Source: an uncultured Bacteroidales bacterium
GTDB lineage: Bacteria; Bacteroidota; Bacteroidia; Bacteroidales; Bacteroidaceae
Direction: 5' to 3'
DNA: 5,812 nt
Assembly (NCBI GenBank): GCA_945837185.1
Contig: CAMAMZ010000127.1
Coordinates: 1 to 5,812 of the forward strand
Below the pieces are notes generated by a model. It saw only the letters and a program-made list of their open reading frames with translations. It was not told where the DNA came from and did not search any database. The position numbers and the translations under genes are program-made. Position 1 is the first letter of the stretch; each line of letters opens with the position of its first letter. Below are positions 4,999 through 5,812 of this stretch, one piece after another.

Positions 4999-5812
4999 AT
5001 GGCAACTACACAAAAAGCAGCTAGCCCCAAGAAGAAGGGCTTTCAGGGAGTAAGAGACGCAATTTGGATCATCGTTATTTGCCTTGGCTTGGCAATCGCT
5101 TTCTATGAGGGATTCCTTGGCAATGGCGCTAACTTCCACGGAGGTGACAATAGCGGTGAGCCTGCAAACCTGCTCGGTACAATCTATAAAGGTGGTATCG
5201 TCGTTCCTGTGATCTTTACTCTGTTGTTTACTGTAATTTCTCTCGGTGTTGAGCGCTACCTCGCACTGCGTTCTGCATTCGGTAAAATGTCGCTCGCTAA
5301 GTTTACTGCACAGGTAAAGGCAGCTGTTAGAAAGGGTGACTTCGCTGAGGCTCACAAGCTCTGCGACAAGATGCAGGGTTCTGTAGCTAATGTGGTTTCT
5401 GCTTCTTTGAACACTTATGAGGAGATGGAGAAGACCGCTGGTATTAAGAAGAGCCAGAAGGTGGCTAAGATTCAGCAGGCTCATGAGGAGGCTACACAGC
5501 TCGAAATGCCTACTCTGCAGATGAACCTCCCGATCGTTGCTACCATCGTAACATTGGGTACACTTACCGCTTTGTTCGGTACCGTTGTCGGTATGATCCG
5601 TTCATTCGCAGCTTTGGCAGCTGGTGGTGGTGCTGACTCACAGGCATTGTCAACTGGTATCTCTGAGGCCTTGGTTAACACAGCATCAGGTATCTTGACA
5701 TCTTGGTTCGCCGTTATCATCTATAACTTCTTTACAAACAAGATCGACAAGCTGACATACGCTCTCGACGAAGTTGGTTACACTATTGCACAGACATACG
5801 AAGCCAACCACG
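4999..5812 (+). CDS. exbB: MotA/TolQ/ExbB family proton-channel protein, 3' end beyond the window
   Basis: The frame is open from ATG 4999 to the edge (271 codons plus one base). The product resembles ExbB/TolQ, the inner-membrane proton channel that with ExbD/TolR drives TonB or Tol at the outer membrane. Hydrophobic segments by eye: about 21-36, 66-84, 177-203 and 217-245, with a cytoplasmic helical region (about 85-175) between the second and third. The family core is clear: LGTLTALFGTVVGMI (186-200) matches the ExbB GLLGTVWGIM helix, and GISEALVNTASGI (220-232), with E223 and T228, matches the GIAEAL..TA.G helix. The first segment, preceded by KKK at 11-13, is extra compared with three-helix E. 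coli ExbB. The start fits family length. No Shine-Dalgarno is present upstream (TAATTGTAACATT). Codon choice is more selective than in the permease (no ATA, Lys almost all AAG), suggesting high expression. ExbD-type partners would be expected just downstream, outside the window. Only a short C-terminal piece should be missing. Confidence 0.9.
   Translation, partial: MATTQKAASPKKKGFQGVRDAIWIIVICLGLAIAFYEGFLGNGANFHGGDNSGEPANLLGTIYKGGIVVPVIFTLLFTVISLGVERYLALRSAFGKMSLAKFTAQVKAAVRKGDFAEAHKLCDKMQGSVANVVSASLNTYEEMEKTAGIKKSQKVAKIQQAHEEATQLEMPTLQMNLPIVATIVTLGTLTALFGTVVGMIRSFAALAAGGGADSQALSTGISEALVNTASGILTSWFAVIIYNFFTNKIDKLTYALDEVGYTIAQTYEANH

Noticed and set aside
4954..5720. Minus-strand open frames opposite exbB (4954-5484 and 5481-5720).
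   Set aside because: The plus strand encodes clear ExbB helices through this whole stretch. The antisense frames have no family features and reflect the biased codon use of exbB.
1..5812. Mobile element, defence island, CRISPR or wholly new system.
   Set aside because: All sizeable frames are accounted for by four well-known housekeeping families and a tRNA. There is no transposase, terminal repeat pair, repeat array, or compositional break suggesting transfer. The tRNA edge shows no integrase-side duplication within the window.

Overview
The window looks like ordinary chromosomal core DNA from a Bacteroidota member, most likely Bacteroidales and possibly Prevotella-like. Three things point there: protein sequence style, the lack of Shine-Dalgarno sites at the right distance from most starts, and four promoter-like boxes matching the Bacteroidota -7 consensus TAnnTTTG. 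The genus is inference. No mobile element, CRISPR array, phage gene or defence system is visible.

Layout: (1) Positions 1-53, minus strand, hold the 5' part of a CAT-anticodon tRNA (elongator Met most likely), cut by the left edge. Its promoter lies at 82-112, with T-tracts in helical phase behind it. (2) Positions 54-284 are a divergent intergenic region with a small hairpin and a promoter-like box. (3) 285-2186 (+) encodes a long LptF/LptG-type permease for lipopolysaccharide export. (4) 2224-3435 (+), after a 37-base gap, encodes bifunctional RibBA of riboflavin synthesis, probably on the same transcript. (5) 3436-3618 is a leader region with a 9-bp inverted repeat overlapping the promoter of the next gene. 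(6) 3619-4812 (+) encodes a class I aspartate-type aminotransferase. (7) 4813-4998 is an AT-rich promoter and leader. (8) 4999 to the right edge (+) encodes an ExbB/TolQ/MotA proton-channel protein, open at the window end.

The four proteins do not form one pathway. LptF/G serves outer-membrane assembly. RibBA supplies two riboflavin precursors. The aminotransferase links aspartate and glutamate nitrogen. ExbB starts a probable proton-motive-force energising operon (ExbB with ExbD partners, which would lie beyond the edge) that powers TonB-dependent outer-membrane transport. The most noteworthy observations are lineage-style elaborations of known families (a C-terminal extension with an extra membrane helix in the permease; an extra N-terminal membrane helix in ExbB) and regulatory DNA. 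I found no convincing undescribed system.
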